From NCBI GenBank assembly GCA_944380285.1, contig CALWGZ010000002.1, forward strand, positions 169,217 through 233,216: DNA of 64,000 bases. The letters run 5' to 3'. Of the stretch, positions 48,669 to 56,413 are shown piece after piece. Each line of letters starts with the position of its first letter. Positions within the stretch are counted from its first letter, which is position 1. The notes beneath the pieces were generated by a model, which searched no databases, was not told where the DNA came from, and saw only the letters and a program-made list of their open reading frames with translations. A program made the position numbers and the translations under genes. The DNA comes from an uncultured Christensenellaceae bacterium (GTDB taxonomy: Bacteria > Bacillota > Clostridia > Christensenellales > UBA3700).

Positions 48669-48856
48669 GTTCAATTTCAAAAACAAGCAAATATTGTTGC
48701 ACTTGCCAATATTTTGGTGGAAAGGCTACCTTAAAGGGAAGCATTATTGAGTATGATAATACAAGTCACGTTTGTAAAATCGGGGCTCGAGGGAAAGGTA
48801 ATATTAACCCTGCTATGACTTCGGCTTGTCCAAAATGGCACGAGCGTAAAAATTAA
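48665..48856 (+). CDS. Small cysteine-motif protein overlapping the giant helicase
   Basis: A 63-residue protein whose ATG overlaps the helicase stop codon (ATGA), so the two are co-translated. It has CCTCQYFGG near the N-terminus, then a single Cys (HVCKIG) and a last Cys (SACPKWH); four of these could bind one zinc or iron-sulfur ligand set. I do not recognise a family by name. It probably works with the helicase. Confidence 0.7.
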   Translation: MSSISKTSKYCCTCQYFGGKATLKGSIIEYDNTSHVCKIGARGKGNINPAMTSACPKWHERKN

Positions 48857-49104
48857 AGTAATGCCAAGATAGAATTATTTTCACGGCTTATTTTTTGTTA
48901 CGCATTCAACCAAAAACATCTAATCAAATAGAGTGTCCATAAAAATATGTGACCGTCAAAATGATCGATCGCATGTCTTGACAAAAATTACACAGATATT
49001 AACTCCGAGGCGATCAATCGCGCCGCGTCTATGACCGTGCGCCCTTGTATTTTGCCCCGCTTGCCCCGATAAAAATAATTTGCTAAAAACCCTGTCCCAA
49101 AAAC

Positions 49105-49134
49105 TTGACAACCTTTCCGCCGCTGTGCTATATT
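49105..49134 (+). promoter_or_regulatory. Promoter of tRNA-Val
   Basis: Perfect TTGACA, an 18-base spacer and TATATT, 11 bases before the mature tRNA. The 288-base gap 48857-49144 holds this promoter and otherwise no gene that I can see. Confidence 0.8.
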
Positions 49135-49145
49135 ATCAAAGCCGT

Positions 49146-49222
<77 letters not shown>

Positions 49223-49228
49223 AACGGG

Positions 49229-49278
49229 AACTATCCGAACACCACTATTACTCAGCAGTGGGTTCGGATAGTTTTTTT
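49229..49278 (+). terminator. Terminator of tRNA-Val
   Basis: A long stem (AACTATCCGAAC with CCACT, and its complement, interrupted by one mismatch) at 49229-49273 followed by seven T residues. Confidence 0.92.
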
Positions 49279-49308
49279 GTTGCCGCCAAAGGAATAAGGG
49301 CCTTATCA

Positions 49309-49350
49309 ATAAAAAGCCGAGCAGATCAAACTGGTCTGCTCGGCTTTTTA
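49309..49350 (-). terminator. Terminator of the caspase-like gene, overlapping its stop codon
   Basis: A 15-base-pair perfect stem (AAAAAGCCGAGCAGA and complement) with T-runs on both strands. The stop codon of the protease gene (49326-49328) lies in the loop, so the last five or six sense codons are part of the stem. Confidence 0.92.
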
Positions 49351-50825
49351 TTATAGTTTTCTAATTTATGAAGCTGTTCTTCGTATTGCTGCAAGGCATG
49401 ATCCGTTAGAGAAATTCTATCTTGTAAACTCCATTTTCCCAAACCGTTTTGACTCCAAAGTAAAGAAAAGTCTAAAACTGTCCCTGAAAGCAGATAACAT
49501 ATTTCTGACCATTCTTGCAATTCAACATAAACCGCTGGAAGGTTGTCAAACCTTAAACGACAAAAGTTTATATCTATTCGAATTGCTTCTGTGTAATGTA
49601 TTAACTCATCCTCATCGATTGTTCCGTTTTTGAACTCTCTAAAGACACGAATGAATTCCCTTGCTTTTCTAATAATGCAATCAGTATATTCGTATACTTT
49701 TCGTATGTACTCATCTTGTGTCATGTCAGTATACCGCATATATCGCGCTAATGAATATATAGCTTCTTTTAAGACACATATATCATTTATCACCTGCCAC
49801 CCTTTTTTATTATACCAATGGCTTTTATCAGAATCTTTTGCAACCCAAGTTGAGCGATATTGCCAAGTACAAAAACACACATCACTTTCATCATATCCAA
49901 AATAAATAAATAAAATATCGATAGGCTTGCCTTTGAATCGTTTTTCCATTGCCTTGGATTTGTAAATTTCAAGATTAGAAACGTCATTTTTTATTTGGTG
50001 ACTAATCACCGATATTTCTTCTAAATTACATTCTTCTTTTAATATTACTTTAACTACATATCGTTTTGATGATATGGTATGACGTGCCTCTACTGCGGCA
50101 ATAATATAATTCTCTTTTTCTAATGAAAAAGCATCAGTCTTATATGGAGCATATTCTTTTACTTTAAAGAAAATAGATCCAGGCAACGAAGACCGAAAAA
50201 TTGGATGTTGAGAATTTGCATGAGTATTAGCCCAATTTTTAGCGAGCAAATCAACATGACTGACAACAGATTCAAGGGAAAGCTGTCCTCTTTTAATATT
50301 CGCATTACACGTAAGAGCATTGCATAGAAAACCCGTATATAAACTTACCTTGTTTTCATTGAATCCAGACGTTTCTTCTTTTCTACACGATGCTAAAACA
50401 GCACAATTTGTCTCTTTAAAATTAGACAGATCCTTGTCAAGATTGTCCTCATCCATTAGAAGAAAATTACCTGCTTCGCAACAATCTAATATTACAATTT
50501 TATTATTTTGTCTGCTTGATTTAATACATTCTATTACTAATTGCAATGGCACCGATTCATCCGTAAAGGCAATCTGTCCACTGCCGCCATGACCTGAGAA
50601 GTAAAAAATAGAAACATCTGCAGACTCTTTGCAAAACTCTGATAAAGCATTAACAAAATCTTTGCGATAAACAATGCCCCGTTCTCCTAAAATCAACATA
50701 GATTCTTCGGGTACATTTAATCCATGGGTCAAAGCATGCTTCATTGCATATAAATCATTATAGCAAGGCAAATTGGAATATTTATCATATACGCTAACAG
50801 CCACTAAAAGAGCTTTTATTTCCAT
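49326..50825 (-). CDS. Stand-alone caspase-family (C14) protease
   Basis: A 499-residue protein with an N-terminal caspase/metacaspase fold: the catalytic His in FYFSGHGGSG (near residue 80) and catalytic Cys in VILDCCEAGNF (near residue 115), with GIVYRKDFVNAL before and NCAVLASCRKEE after. The C-terminal 270 residues show no domain I recognise and include WQYRSTW and several Trp/Tyr-rich stretches. The ATG at 50825 has GGAGG upstream. AT-rich. Caspase-like proteases recur in bacterial defence systems, usually with a partner; none is encoded on the same strand nearby, so this may act alone or with an unlinked trigger. Confidence 0.87.
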   Translation of the reverse strand: MEIKALLVAVSVYDKYSNLPCYNDLYAMKHALTHGLNVPEESMLILGERGIVYRKDFVNALSEFCKESADVSIFYFSGHGGSGQIAFTDESVPLQLVIECIKSSRQNNKIVILDCCEAGNFLLMDEDNLDKDLSNFKETNCAVLASCRKEETSGFNENKVSLYTGFLCNALTCNANIKRGQLSLESVVSHVDLLAKNWANTHANSQHPIFRSSLPGSIFFKVKEYAPYKTDAFSLEKENYIIAAVEARHTISSKRYVVKVILKEECNLEEISVISHQIKNDVSNLEIYKSKAMEKRFKGKPIDILFIYFGYDESDVCFCTWQYRSTWVAKDSDKSHWYNKKGWQVINDICVLKEAIYSLARYMRYTDMTQDEYIRKVYEYTDCIIRKAREFIRVFREFKNGTIDEDELIHYTEAIRIDINFCRLRFDNLPAVYVELQEWSEICYLLSGTVLDFSLLWSQNGLGKWSLQDRISLTDHALQQYEEQLHKLENYNKKPSRPV

Positions 50826-50853
50826 ACTAAATTTACCTCCAAACGATGACTAT

Positions 50854-50882
50854 ATTATACCATATAACAAGATTTCTTTCAA
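50854..50882 (-). promoter_or_regulatory. Promoter of the caspase-like gene
   Basis: On the minus strand TTGAAA, a 17-base spacer and TATAAT, about 28 bases before the start codon. Confidence 0.75.
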
Positions 50883-50936
50883 GTTTATCTCCTCATTTTT
50901 TGCCATTCGTTGTGGCTATCGTAGCACAGTTCTCGC

Positions 50937-51089
50937 GGAAGTCAACGGAAAAAATTATCGCTGAAAAGCTCAATCATCCAAGCATCTGAAAGCCGAGCAG
51001 GTCAATTCGACCTGCTCGGCTTTTTTGCGTTTACGGCAGATTTTTCCGTTATTCATACGCAATAATTTTGTCCTGTTTCGTTGACTTCC
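50937..51089. repeat. Inverted repeat GGAAGTCAACG flanking the second terminator
   Basis: GGAAGTCAACG at 50937-50947 and its complement at 51079-51089 enclose the second terminator, with an AAATTAT stretch nearby on both sides. They could be remnants of an element end or of a duplicated gene end. Confidence 0.35.
50989..51026 (+). terminator. Second copy of the GCCGAGCAG terminator
   Basis: A 15-base-pair stem (AAAGCCGAGCAGGTC and complement) followed by T residues. It is nearly the same as the terminator after the caspase-like gene at 49309-49350, so the gene and its promoter are bracketed by two copies. In the 357-base gap 50826-51182 I see the caspase promoter, this hairpin and the inverted repeat listed separately, but no gene. 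Confidence 0.8.
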
Positions 51090-51182
51090 GATGCGCCGAT
51101 TTCAAGTGAATAAGAGTTTATCTCGCCCAATGCTCCTGTCGCCCCTGCCGAAAGGCAAAAATAAAATTCGGAGGTAAACTCT

Positions 51183-51446
51183 ATGAAAACCAAAGTTTCC
51201 AATTTCACCGAGTTCAGAGCGTATTATCTCTCTGAATTTGAACTGTACGATGGCGAGGCGTTCATCACCTTCAATATCGTCGGCATCGACCTTGCCCGAA
51301 ACGAAGTACAGATTGCAGTAACGGACAGAGGCAGAATCAGCGTTGTAACGTATGACCTCTTGAAGGATAAAAACGGCAGACTTTACTTTGAGTACGGCGT
51401 CATGTTCGAGCGCGTGTATCTGGACGCGTTCGAGGAGGCAGCATAA
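51183..51446 (+). CDS. Small hypothetical protein, first gene of Island 2
   Basis: An 87-residue protein with no family that I recognise. It is acidic, with a YYLSEFELYDGEAF segment and several predicted beta strands (AFITFNIVGIDLARNEV). The ATG at 51183 has CGGAGG seven bases upstream. It overlaps the next gene by one base (TAATG), starting a rightward cassette of ten genes. Such small proteins are typical of the accessory part of plasmids and integrative elements in gut Clostridia. Confidence 0.75.
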   Translation: MKTKVSNFTEFRAYYLSEFELYDGEAFITFNIVGIDLARNEVQIAVTDRGRISVVTYDLLKDKNGRLYFEYGVMFERVYLDAFEEAA

Positions 51447-51859
51447 TGAAACTAACCCTCTCCAATATCAAAGCCATCAAGCAGGATACGGAAAGCCAGC
51501 TTACAAAGCGCGTATGCAATTACGTTATCTCCCGCTGGGGCGATTACGACGACAAGAAGTATATCTTCACGGACGTGCTGCATTACGGCTGTCAGTCGGG
51601 CGTTGTGGGCGAACTCATCTACTATTCGGATACGGTGCGCTTCTACAAGCAGTACCGTCAAGAGATCAATGCGCTGCTGTACGAAACCATGAACGGCACG
51701 GGACTTTACGCTCCTTCGGAACTCTTCGGCGACAAGTGGGACAAGGAAGATCCCCTCGCGCAGGACGACTTCAATCAAAACCTGCTGGCGTGGTTCGGCT
51801 TTGAAGAAACGCTCCGCAACATCGGTTACAACTTTGAAACATTAGAAAAGTGCATTTAA
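51446..51859 (+). CDS. Hypothetical protein, DUF7222-like
   Basis: A 137-residue protein with VCNYVISRWGDYDDKKYIFT, LHYGCQSGVVGELIYYSD and ELFGDKWDKEDPLA. From memory this resembles the DUF7222 family found in mobile elements of Firmicutes; I cannot search for it. Start overlaps the previous stop codon. No enzymatic motif is seen. Confidence 0.75.
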   Translation: MKLTLSNIKAIKQDTESQLTKRVCNYVISRWGDYDDKKYIFTDVLHYGCQSGVVGELIYYSDTVRFYKQYRQEINALLYETMNGTGLYAPSELFGDKWDKEDPLAQDDFNQNLLAWFGFEETLRNIGYNFETLEKCI

Positions 51860-51871
51860 GGAGAAAAAACT

Positions 51872-52285
51872 ATGAAAGACAAGAACATTGCAAAGAAAGA
51901 AAAGGCAATCGAATTACTCAAACAGATGGATATCTACGCACCGTACATCAAGGGCTTCCGCGAAAAAGGTATGGTCTGCTTCTTTGAACGCTTCGGCGGG
52001 TATTGGGCAGATCAGGAGCCCGAACTCTACGAAAAGATGAGAGCGCTTGAAAAGAAGTACAACTGCCTCGTATATGCCATCACGCACGAATATACCGAGT
52101 TCGGCGAGTGCTATTCCTTCCTCATCGTGACAGCATATCCCGAAGAATGGGCAACGCTCATGCACACCGAAGGCAACAGACATACCGCCTTTGCTTACGT
52201 CTGGAACAAAGATGACGATTGGTGCAGCGAGTTCGGCAGCGTGACCGTGCAGAGCTTCGGCGGCGGTATCAGAAGAATTGCGTAA
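51872..52285 (+). CDS. Hypothetical protein of the mobile-element cassette
   Basis: A 137-residue protein with many aromatic residues (FFERFGGYWADQEPELYEK, VYAITHEYTEFGECYSFLIV). The ATG at 51872 has AAGGAG nine bases upstream, 12 bases after the previous gene. No known domain recognised; no signal peptide or membrane helix. Probably an accessory protein of the element. Confidence 0.7.
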   Translation: MKDKNIAKKEKAIELLKQMDIYAPYIKGFREKGMVCFFERFGGYWADQEPELYEKMRALEKKYNCLVYAITHEYTEFGECYSFLIVTAYPEEWATLMHTEGNRHTAFAYVWNKDDDWCSEFGSVTVQSFGGGIRRIA

Positions 52286-52300
52286 CAAGGAGGAACGGCA

Positions 52301-52510
52301 ATGAACGAATACGCTTACAAGACAACGGCACACATCAATTCCCTGAAAGGAGAGATGGACGAGATCACCGTACTTGAAAAGGTCGGCGAGAACGACTATA
52401 TCGTGGACTACAAGGGCGTGAAGTGTCACGCTCTTTTTAATTGGTTCGTCTGTCAGTTCTATGCGGACGACATTTACAGGATCGTCAAGGAGGGTGAATA
52501 CAATGGCTAA
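52301..52510 (+). CDS. Small hypothetical protein
   Basis: A 69-residue soluble protein with a beta-rich centre (EITVLEKVGENDYIVDYKGV) and FNWFVCQFYADDIYRI. The ATG at 52301 has AAGGAGG upstream. It overlaps the next gene by eight bases. Family not recognised. Confidence 0.7.
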   Translation: MNEYAYKTTAHINSLKGEMDEITVLEKVGENDYIVDYKGVKCHALFNWFVCQFYADDIYRIVKEGEYNG

Positions 52511-52877
52511 AATCGCAGAACTCAAAAAGTACCTTACACACGAATTTTCGTCGGGCAGCTACACCGGCGAAGATTACAGGACGTTTCAGACGAAGTACAT
52601 CAACTACCTGAAAGCGATATGCCGTGAAAACCATTGGCAGCTCGTCAACGTGGGGAAAAATCACTACTGCTTTTCGGCGTTCATCAAGAGCGCGGAAAAC
52701 AAGTGTATCTACATTTCCATTTCGGACGTGCGCTATTTCACGAACGAATGGTACGGGCATATCCTTATCCGTACCGCGAAAGACGAACAGGACTATCGCG
52801 GCGGGTTCAACCACTATACGACGCTGGAAGCCCTGCCAACAAAAGCCGCCGAGCTTTTGGATGACTTACCCTTTTGA
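52503..52877 (+). CDS. Hypothetical protein of the mobile-element cassette
   Basis: A 124-residue protein. N-terminal helix AKIAELKKYLTHEF, then ENHWQLVNVGKNHYCFSAFI and RTAKDEQDYRGG. The ATG at 52503 overlaps the previous gene by eight bases and has GGAGG about 12 bases upstream. Not recognised. Followed, 11 bases on, by a DUF6809-like gene. Confidence 0.7.
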   Translation: MAKIAELKKYLTHEFSSGSYTGEDYRTFQTKYINYLKAICRENHWQLVNVGKNHYCFSAFIKSAENKCIYISISDVRYFTNEWYGHILIRTAKDEQDYRGGFNHYTTLEALPTKAAELLDDLPF

Positions 52878-52888
52878 GGAGGCGCGAT

Positions 52889-53149
52889 ATGCAATCCATC
52901 ATTGAACTGCTCTATAAAGGCGATATCCGCGGCGTGAGCCTGAAACTCCCCGCGGATAGACGCGACAAAGAACTTTCTTATTACGACAAGATAAAGTCGC
53001 TCATGACGGGCGAAAATGCAAAGCTCTTTGACGAGTACGCGGATACCGTTGCGCTCAATTATGAATTTCTCATCGAACGGGCGTATGCGGTTGCCTTCAA
53101 AACGGGCTTTCTGCTCGGCTTGGAGATGGCAGACACGGAGGAAATATGA
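52889..53149 (+). CDS. DUF6809-like small protein
   Basis: An 86-residue helical protein: IIELLYKGDIRG at the start, LFDEYADTVALNYEFLIERA in the middle, and FKTGFLLGLEMADTE at the end. The pattern is close to the small DUF6809 proteins of Clostridia, as I remember them. The ATG at 52889 follows GAGGAGG by six bases; a TTG 15 bases earlier is less likely. Its stop codon overlaps the PcfK-like gene (ATGA). Confidence 0.72.
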   Translation: MQSIIELLYKGDIRGVSLKLPADRRDKELSYYDKIKSLMTGENAKLFDEYADTVALNYEFLIERAYAVAFKTGFLLGLEMADTEEI

Positions 53150-54159
53150 AACTCAACTTACAAGCAACGACGAAAGAAGAACAAAAGGTCAAAGCATACT
53201 TGGAGGCGAATGCCTCCGAGGTGCTTGCCGAGAAGATCAACGGCGGCGTGCGCATCCAAAAGGACGGTAAAATGCTTATCAACAAAAAGACGCTGGCGGG
53301 CTTTATGAAGTTTGCCTGCGACGAGGCGAAAAAGCAAGCGGAGAAAGGCGCGTCGTCCGCCTGTATCGACGATGATACCGTGTACGGCTGGGCGGTGCAT
53401 TACTTCGAGGAAGATTCCATCGAAGGTACGCTTTACAACGAGGACGGCACCGAATACAAGGCACCCATGCCCAAAGTTACGGCAAAGGCGCCTGCGGTGA
53501 AATCTGTTCCACCCAAACCGCAGCCGAAGCCGCAAATGTCCATGTTCGACCTTATGGGCGAAGACCTCGAAGGCAAGCCCGAAGAGGAAAAGCCCGAAGA
53601 CGATGAGGATACTATGCCGTCCGACGAAGAGATACAAGAAATCATGGCGGAGATCGCCGAGGAAGAAAAAACGAAACCATCCAAACGAACGGCCTCTCCC
53701 ATGTACCGAAAATATCTGGACGTGCAGGAAAAATATCCGCAAGCCGTTATTGCAATGCGTTTGGGCGACTTTTACGAGGTATTCGGCAAGAACGCGGAAA
53801 TGCTTGCAGACGAATTACATCTCACCCTTACTGGGCGGGACTGCGGGCTGGAAAGCCGCGTACCGATGATCGGTTTTCCGTACCACGCTTCGGATGTGTA
53901 CTTCGGCAAAATCCTGAGCAACGGGCATACTCTCGTCGTCATAGAAAACGACGATGAGGTGCGTGAATTTCCCGCCGAACAAAACGTCGATTTGGAAACG
54001 GGCGAGATCCTCTCCGAAGAGGAAATGCGCGAATTTGACGGCGACGTCGAAGAACCGGACTTTACAGACGACGAACCCGATTTAGACCTTTCCGCTTTCG
54101 ATACGGAAGCGCTCGCCGTTCTGGATGAAATGTTCGGCAACGAAATTACATTGAGGTGA
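53146..54159 (+). CDS. PcfK/AcrIIA9-like protein fused to a MutS domain-I module
   Basis: A 337-residue two-part protein. Residues 1-115 (KVKAYLEANASEVLAEKING, TLAGFMKFACDEAKKQAEKG, YGWAVHYFEEDSIEGTLYNE) match the PcfK-like family of conjugative plasmids, some members of which are described as AcrIIA9 Cas9 inhibitors. An acidic and proline-rich linker (VPPKPQPKPQ) leads to residues about 185-255, a MutS domain-I mismatch-recognition-like module (KYPQAVIAMRLGDFYEVFG, LTLTGRDCG, VPMIGFPYHA). An acidic tail follows. The MutS piece lacks the other MutS domains and the ATPase, so it cannot be a repair protein by itself. Directly upstream of pcfJ. Confidence 0.82.
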   Translation: MKLNLQATTKEEQKVKAYLEANASEVLAEKINGGVRIQKDGKMLINKKTLAGFMKFACDEAKKQAEKGASSACIDDDTVYGWAVHYFEEDSIEGTLYNEDGTEYKAPMPKVTAKAPAVKSVPPKPQPKPQMSMFDLMGEDLEGKPEEEKPEDDEDTMPSDEEIQEIMAEIAEEEKTKPSKRTASPMYRKYLDVQEKYPQAVIAMRLGDFYEVFGKNAEMLADELHLTLTGRDCGLESRVPMIGFPYHASDVYFGKILSNGHTLVVIENDDEVREFPAEQNVDLETGEILSEEEMREFDGDVEEPDFTDDEPDLDLSAFDTEALAVLDEMFGNEITLR

Positions 54160-54164
54160 AAACC

Positions 54165-55496
54165 ATGACAGAGAAAGACATCAAACCAATTCCAAAATAT
54201 ATCCTGCGCATGATAGAGCGCGAAGATAAGAAAGAATATCCGCAGCCCTCGAAGCAGCTCCGCTTTTACGCCTATCTTACGAAGTACCGCGGCGAACTTG
54301 TCAAAGTGACCGTCGCCGTCAAACACTACCGTAAAAAGCTGTATTGCAAAGCCGTCGCATGGCATGGCGTTCATTCGCCCGTATGCTTTGTAAAAGACCT
54401 CGAATACTGCTACTGCGGCAGCATGGGTTTCCGCGTCGGCTGGTACGGCGAAGGCATCCAGAAAGAACGGCGTTGGTACGAGCGCGGCGTTTGCTGGGCG
54501 AAAGACCGCTATTACGATCCGTGGGCGGTACTTGTCAATCCCTCTTTCGTAGATAAATTCCCCGAATATACGTACAGCGCGTATCGGCTTTATCACGGAG
54601 ATAAGCTGCTCAAATACCTGCGCCTCTACGAACTGTACCCGCAGTTAGAAATGCTCATGAAGTCCGGGCTTGGGATGTATTACGACAGCATCACCATCTT
54701 GAAGCGCATCGGAACGGACAAGGCGTTCTGCAAATGGCTCATCCGCAACAAGCAGGAGCTGACGGCATCGCCGTTCCCGCTCTACGTGGAAACGGTCATG
54801 CAGGCGTATAAGACGGGACAGTCTTGTAAGGAAATACAGGCTTTCCTTTCAAGAAAGAAGTGTTTTGAACGAGAGATGGACTATAAGCCCATCCGCAGGC
54901 TGTTCCGCGGGCAAAAGCTCAAAGAGTTCTTCCGCTATATCGACGAGCAGAAGATCACGCCGAGGTTGTACCTTGACTACCTCAAAGCCTGCGAGCATTT
55001 ACAGCTGGATATGTCCCTGCCGCAAAACAGGCTTCCGCACGACTTCATGCGCTGGCACGATATCCGCATCGACCAATACGCGACGACACAGGCAAAAGCG
55101 AGCGAGGAAGCAAACCGTAACTTAAAAAAGGCATTCGGCGAAGTCGCGCAAAAGTATTCTGCCTTGCAGCACGATAAGCGCAGCGCGTTCATCTGCATTA
55201 TCGCAAAGACGCCCGCCGACCTTGTGCGCGAGGGAGAGTTTTTGCACCACTGCGTGGGGCGTATGAATTACGACCAAAAGATGATCCGCGAAGATTCGCT
55301 CATCTTTTTTGTGCGCTTGAAAGCGCAGCCAGATACACCGCTCGTTACCGTAGAGTATTCCTTGCACACGCACAAAATTTTACAGTGCTACGGCGAACAC
55401 GACCACAAACCGAGCGACGATATCCTGCATTACGTCAACAAAGTCTGGCTGCCGTATGCAAACAAGCATCTTAAACAAATTCAGAACGCGGCATAA
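54165..55496 (+). CDS. PcfJ-like protein
   Basis: A 443-residue protein with a C-terminal PcfJ-like domain (FLHHCVGRMNYDQKMIREDS, TVEYSLHTHKILQCYGEHD) of the kind encoded beside pcfK on conjugative plasmids; its function is unknown. The N-terminal half is basic and tryptophan/tyrosine-rich. The ATG at 54165 has GAGGTG at a good distance; GTG 54156 is an alternative, overlapping the previous stop codon. Together with the upstream PcfK-like gene it marks this cassette as part of a plasmid or integrative element. Confidence 0.8.
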   Translation: MTEKDIKPIPKYILRMIEREDKKEYPQPSKQLRFYAYLTKYRGELVKVTVAVKHYRKKLYCKAVAWHGVHSPVCFVKDLEYCYCGSMGFRVGWYGEGIQKERRWYERGVCWAKDRYYDPWAVLVNPSFVDKFPEYTYSAYRLYHGDKLLKYLRLYELYPQLEMLMKSGLGMYYDSITILKRIGTDKAFCKWLIRNKQELTASPFPLYVETVMQAYKTGQSCKEIQAFLSRKKCFEREMDYKPIRRLFRGQKLKEFFRYIDEQKITPRLYLDYLKACEHLQLDMSLPQNRLPHDFMRWHDIRIDQYATTQAKASEEANRNLKKAFGEVAQKYSALQHDKRSAFICIIAKTPADLVREGEFLHHCVGRMNYDQKMIREDSLIFFVRLKAQPDTPLVTVEYSLHTHKILQCYGEHDHKPSDDILHYVNKVWLPYANKHLKQIQNAA

Positions 55497-55512
55497 CCGC
55501 AAAGGAGTTTTT

Positions 55513-55791
55513 ATGAAAAACTATCTCGACGAAATCTATACCGTATCGGAGTTCAAACGCGACAATCCCGCGCTTGCCGAACAAGCGGAACGGGCAATGC
55601 AATACCTCAAAGGTTATTGTCCTGATGACGCGGTGTTTGTCGTCATCGAAGTAGAAGGCTACAACTGCGTCGCTTATCTTACGGACGAGTTCAGCCCGTT
55701 TGTACTCGGCAATCACATAGCGCCTTTTGACAAAGACCGCATCTATCCGCTGCAAGGGCTTATTTCGCAATACGCTTTCAAACGATATTAA
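55513..55791 (+). CDS. Small hypothetical protein
   Basis: A 92-residue soluble protein with YLDEIYTVSEFKRDNPALAE and a beta-rich second half (VFVVIEVEGYNCVAYLTDEF). The ATG at 55513 has AAAGGAG eight bases upstream. Not recognised; accessory gene of the element. Confidence 0.7.
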   Translation: MKNYLDEIYTVSEFKRDNPALAEQAERAMQYLKGYCPDDAVFVVIEVEGYNCVAYLTDEFSPFVLGNHIAPFDKDRIYPLQGLISQYAFKRY

Positions 55792-55809
55792 ACACAGGAG
55801 GAAACAATT

Positions 55810-56097
55810 ATGGTAAACTATTTTCGCATCACCGCTTACCACCCCGCAGAGAATGTCTGCGCCATCTTCGACAGCAACGGGCGCTTTGAGAAGCTCTGGC
55901 AATTCAGCTCTTATCTCATTCAAAAAGGCTTTAAGATTATCGAAGTCGGCGCAGACGATAAATTCGACGACGGGGATTTTGACCGCGCTCCCGCAGAGAA
56001 AGGCAAAATCATCTTACGCGCCTGCGCAAAGGGACAGCCCGTCATCGACGGCAATACCGTTCAGGTGAACGGCAAATGCTATACGCAAAAGGGCTGA
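55810..56097 (+). CDS. Small hypothetical protein, last gene of the rightward cassette
   Basis: A 95-residue protein (YFRITAYHPAENVCAIFDSN near the N-terminus; CAKGQPVIDGNTVQVNGKCY near the C-terminus). The ATG at 55810 has CAGGAGG ten bases upstream. Not recognised. Followed by a terminator and the predicted replication/transfer origin. Confidence 0.7.
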   Translation: MVNYFRITAYHPAENVCAIFDSNGRFEKLWQFSSYLIQKGFKIIEVGADDKFDDGDFDRAPAEKGKIILRACAKGQPVIDGNTVQVNGKCYTQKG

Positions 56098-56124
56098 CTT
56101 GACGGCTTAAACCCAATACCCAAC

Positions 56125-56154
56125 AAAAAGAGGGAGTTTTTCTCCCTCTTTTTT
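56125..56154 (+). terminator. Bidirectional terminator between the convergent cassettes
   Basis: AAAAAGAGGGAG with complement CTCCCTCTTTTT, five-base T loop, and a T-run on each strand. It ends the rightward cassette and should also stop the leftward Rep/ATPase operon. Confidence 0.9.
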
Positions 56155-56168
56155 CATGTGAGAAAAAC

Positions 56169-56209
56169 TTTGGGTACAGTTTGGGTAAATTTATGGTTTA
56201 CTTTGGGGA
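56169..56209 (+). repeat. Phased TTTGGGTA iteron-like repeats
   Basis: TTTGGGTA at 56169 and 56180, a degenerate TTATGGTT at 56191 and TTTGGGGA at 56202: four units with exactly 11-base spacing, one helical turn. They lie just before the large inverted repeat and near the Rep gene, as expected for Rep-binding iterons. Confidence 0.6.
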
Positions 56210-56216
56210 GTGGCTA

Positions 56217-56279
56217 CGGGGCGTGTGCTTGTCTTGATACAAGCGCGGCGCTGCGCGCCGCGGACAAGCACACGCCCCG
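56217..56279. repeat. Long nested inverted repeat, predicted replication or transfer origin
   Basis: A 17-base-pair outer stem (56217-56233 with 56263-56279, including GCGTGTGCTTGTC) encloses a second GC-rich hairpin (CGCGGCGC / GCGCCGCG at 56244-56262) and a single-stranded TTGATACAAG segment. Neither strand has a T-run, so it is not a terminator. With the adjacent HUH initiator gene it has the look of a double-strand origin, or oriT, of a rolling-circle element. The 316-base gap 56098-56413 otherwise contains the terminator and the iterons. Confidence 0.65.
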
Positions 56280-56413
56280 CCAAACTTGATCCGACTGAAA
56301 TACGGAAAATCGGAGCGAACGGGCGCGGCATCGCCGCTGAACCGCTTGGCGATTGCCGCGCGCATACCGTTTCTGCATTTTCCGTTTTTAAGCCGTATTT
56401 GCACATTCGGAAG

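Noticed and set aside
56217..56279. Large inverted repeat as a terminator
   Set aside because: No T-run on either strand, and a perfect bidirectional terminator is already present at 56125-56154.
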